Below, one piece after another: positions 38,714-39,826 of a stretch of DNA of 39,826 bases. The first letter of the stretch is position 1; each line of letters begins with the position of its first letter. The notes under the pieces were generated by a model. It made no database searches, was not told where the DNA came from, and saw only the letters and a list, made by a program, of their open reading frames with translations. The position numbers were made by a program, and so were the translations under genes. The stretch covers positions 1 to 39,826 of the forward strand of contig NZ_JAIKXF010000089.1 of assembly GCF_024684275.1 (NCBI RefSeq), given 5' to 3'. This DNA comes from Ruminococcus sp. Lineage in GTDB: Bacteria > Bacillota_A > Clostridia > Oscillospirales > Ruminococcaceae.

Positions 38714-39826
38714 ATGTCTAAAAATAAAAAGATAAGCAAGGAAAAAAGCATACGACGTGCCAAGACCATGACAGAGATAGTCATCAGCCTTGTTCTCGTC
38801 GGAGCAGGCGGATTCTTTGTGAGAAATGCAATGAAGGATGCAAAGGAGGTACAGACCTCTCCTTATTTTGACGATAAGGATATAGCGGTCACAGATACCG
38901 AGAGCACTACTGCTCCCGATCCGAACCAGATAATTTTTGAATCAAAATCCGTTGATACCAAGGACAAGTTCCGCGGAGACCTTATCCTTGTAAATGAGGA
39001 TCACGAATATTACAGCGGTGACGAGGATCTCGTCAGCATTATAGAGATGAACGAGGAAAACGAGTATACCTGCTTTTCGGCAGTAGACTCCACATATACC
39101 ATACTTCGTCAGGTGTATGAGCCAATGGCGCGTATGATACAGGATTTCTCGGATCAGTACAACAACGACAAGCTCATAATCTACGGCTCATACCGTACAA
39201 GAGATTTCCAGCAGCAGCTCTATGACGAAGATGTTGCCCAGTCTGAGGACGGAAAGTCCACAAAGGTGGCAAAGCCGGGATTCAGCGAGCATGAATCGGG
39301 ACTTGCCTTTGACTTTACAGAGGCAGATAACTATGATTACGATGGAACGGGCGATTATGCGTGGCTGAACGCAAACTGCTACAGATACGGATTTGTTGTC
39401 CGCTACCAAAAGGCTAAGGAAAAAATAACCAAGATAGAGGACGAGCCGTGGCATTTCCGCTATGTAGGCGTTCCCCATGCCTATTATATGGACTCTAATG
39501 ACCTCTGCCTTGAGGAGTACATCGACCTTGTCCGCAATCACCCATATGACGGCGAGCACCTTGAATTCAAGGACGACAAGGACGTGGAATATGAGGTGTA
39601 TTTCGTTAAGTCCGACGACGGTGCAGACAAGACCACAGTTCCTGTGCCAAACGGTTTAAGGTATGAAATATCGGGAAATAACGTTGACGGCTTTATCGTT
39701 ACGGTATACAAGAATCAGAAACCGCTGGTCGAGGTAGCTCCCACTAAGTCCTTTGAGGACGTGACCGTGGCAAGCACAGAGAGTGCATCAGACGGCGAAG
39801 AGGGCTCTGACGAAACAGAAGAATAA
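38714..39826 (+). CDS. VanY-type D-Ala-D-Ala carboxypeptidase (M15B)
   Basis: Membrane-anchored zinc peptidase of 370 residues, complete to the stop codon at the last base. A basic N-terminus leads to one membrane anchor (about 19-37, MTEIVISLVLVGAGGFF), then an acidic linker. The peptidase domain (about 120-265) has YGSYRTRDFQQQLYDE, the zinc motif SEHESGLAFDFT (S-x-H-x-x-G-x-A-x-D), and EPWHFRYVG with the catalytic Glu and third zinc ligand His. By family it trims the terminal D-Ala from peptidoglycan stem peptides outside the cell. A further ~100-residue domain and an acidic Ser/Glu tail are not recognised. TGGAG precedes the ATG. No vancomycin-resistance genes accompany it, so a housekeeping wall-trimming role is more likely. 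Confidence 0.9.
   Translation: MSKNKKISKEKSIRRAKTMTEIVISLVLVGAGGFFVRNAMKDAKEVQTSPYFDDKDIAVTDTESTTAPDPNQIIFESKSVDTKDKFRGDLILVNEDHEYYSGDEDLVSIIEMNEENEYTCFSAVDSTYTILRQVYEPMARMIQDFSDQYNNDKLIIYGSYRTRDFQQQLYDEDVAQSEDGKSTKVAKPGFSEHESGLAFDFTEADNYDYDGTGDYAWLNANCYRYGFVVRYQKAKEKITKIEDEPWHFRYVGVPHAYYMDSNDLCLEEYIDLVRNHPYDGEHLEFKDDKDVEYEVYFVKSDDGADKTTVPVPNGLRYEISGNNVDGFIVTVYKNQKPLVEVAPTKSFEDVTVASTESASDGEEGSDETEE

Noticed and set aside
38714..39826. Vancomycin resistance cluster (VanY with Ddl-like ligase)
   Set aside because: No vanR/S, vanH or vanX genes are present, the ligase loop has the D-Ala-D-Ala type Lys-Tyr pair, and the two genes are over 36 kb apart.

Overview
The window reads as a chromosomal segment of a cellulosome-type gut or rumen Firmicute, most like Ruminococcus (Oscillospiraceae). 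Two secreted proteins end in type I dockerins, one of them a GH95 fucosidase with two carbohydrate-binding-type modules. Housekeeping genes have the clostridial layout ylxM-ffh-rpsP-khpA, promoters follow the TTGACA-N17-TATAAT pattern, and strong GGAGG ribosome binding sites are general. No rRNA, tRNA, CRISPR array, phage or complete insertion sequence was seen.

Layout. Positions 1-5100 (minus strand): an operon-like run of alpha/beta hydrolase, membrane-anchored MurF-like ligase, D-Ala-D-Ala ligase, hexapeptide acetyltransferase and a LysR regulator cut by the window edge. 5113-6368 (minus): an ECF sigma factor with a zinc-finger membrane anti-sigma factor. 6671-13050 (plus): a radical-dehydratase activase split into two ORFs, phosphatidylserine decarboxylase, a lipoprotein and an AT-rich orphan gene. 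13254-15606: ylxM, ffh, rpsP, khpA. 15713-15838: a promoter-terminator pair enclosing no ORF, a candidate small RNA. 16097-22357: two convergent dockerin genes, the GH95 fucosidase and a duplicated BspA-like leucine-rich-repeat protein. 22595-25604: a complete Agr-type peptide quorum-sensing system in the order agrB, response regulator, kinase, then a separately promoted 51-codon agrD. 25605-26371: a 767-bp gene-poor gap with a long C-rich-loop hairpin. 26372-30345: Ca2+-type P-ATPase, PnuC-like transporter, GNAT acetyltransferase. 30579-34292: carB and a DUF4190-like membrane protein. 34565-36133: a secreted Ig-like-repeat protein behind three phased operator-like sites. 36276-38233 (minus): mscL and a zinc-ribbon protein carrying three kinds of internal repeat. 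38714-39826: a VanY-type carboxypeptidase.

The clearest biology is the Agr system. AgrB keeps its His and Cys pair, the kinase and LytTR regulator are intact, and the short agrD gene encodes a peptide whose tail aligns with Staphylococcus AgrD, predicting a five-residue thiolactone, Cys-Ile-Trp-Met-Phe. It is transcribed divergently from the dockerin leucine-rich-repeat gene, and sequences resembling LytTR-regulator sites lie upstream of agrD. That leads to the hypothesis that cell density tunes surface or cellulosome components. Other points to re-examine are the C-rich hairpin RNA beside agrD, the cop-box-like triple operator at 34379-34436, the small RNA candidate at 15748-15838, and the multi-repeat zinc-ribbon protein. 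The ddl, murF-like and VanY genes together concern peptidoglycan stem-peptide ends.
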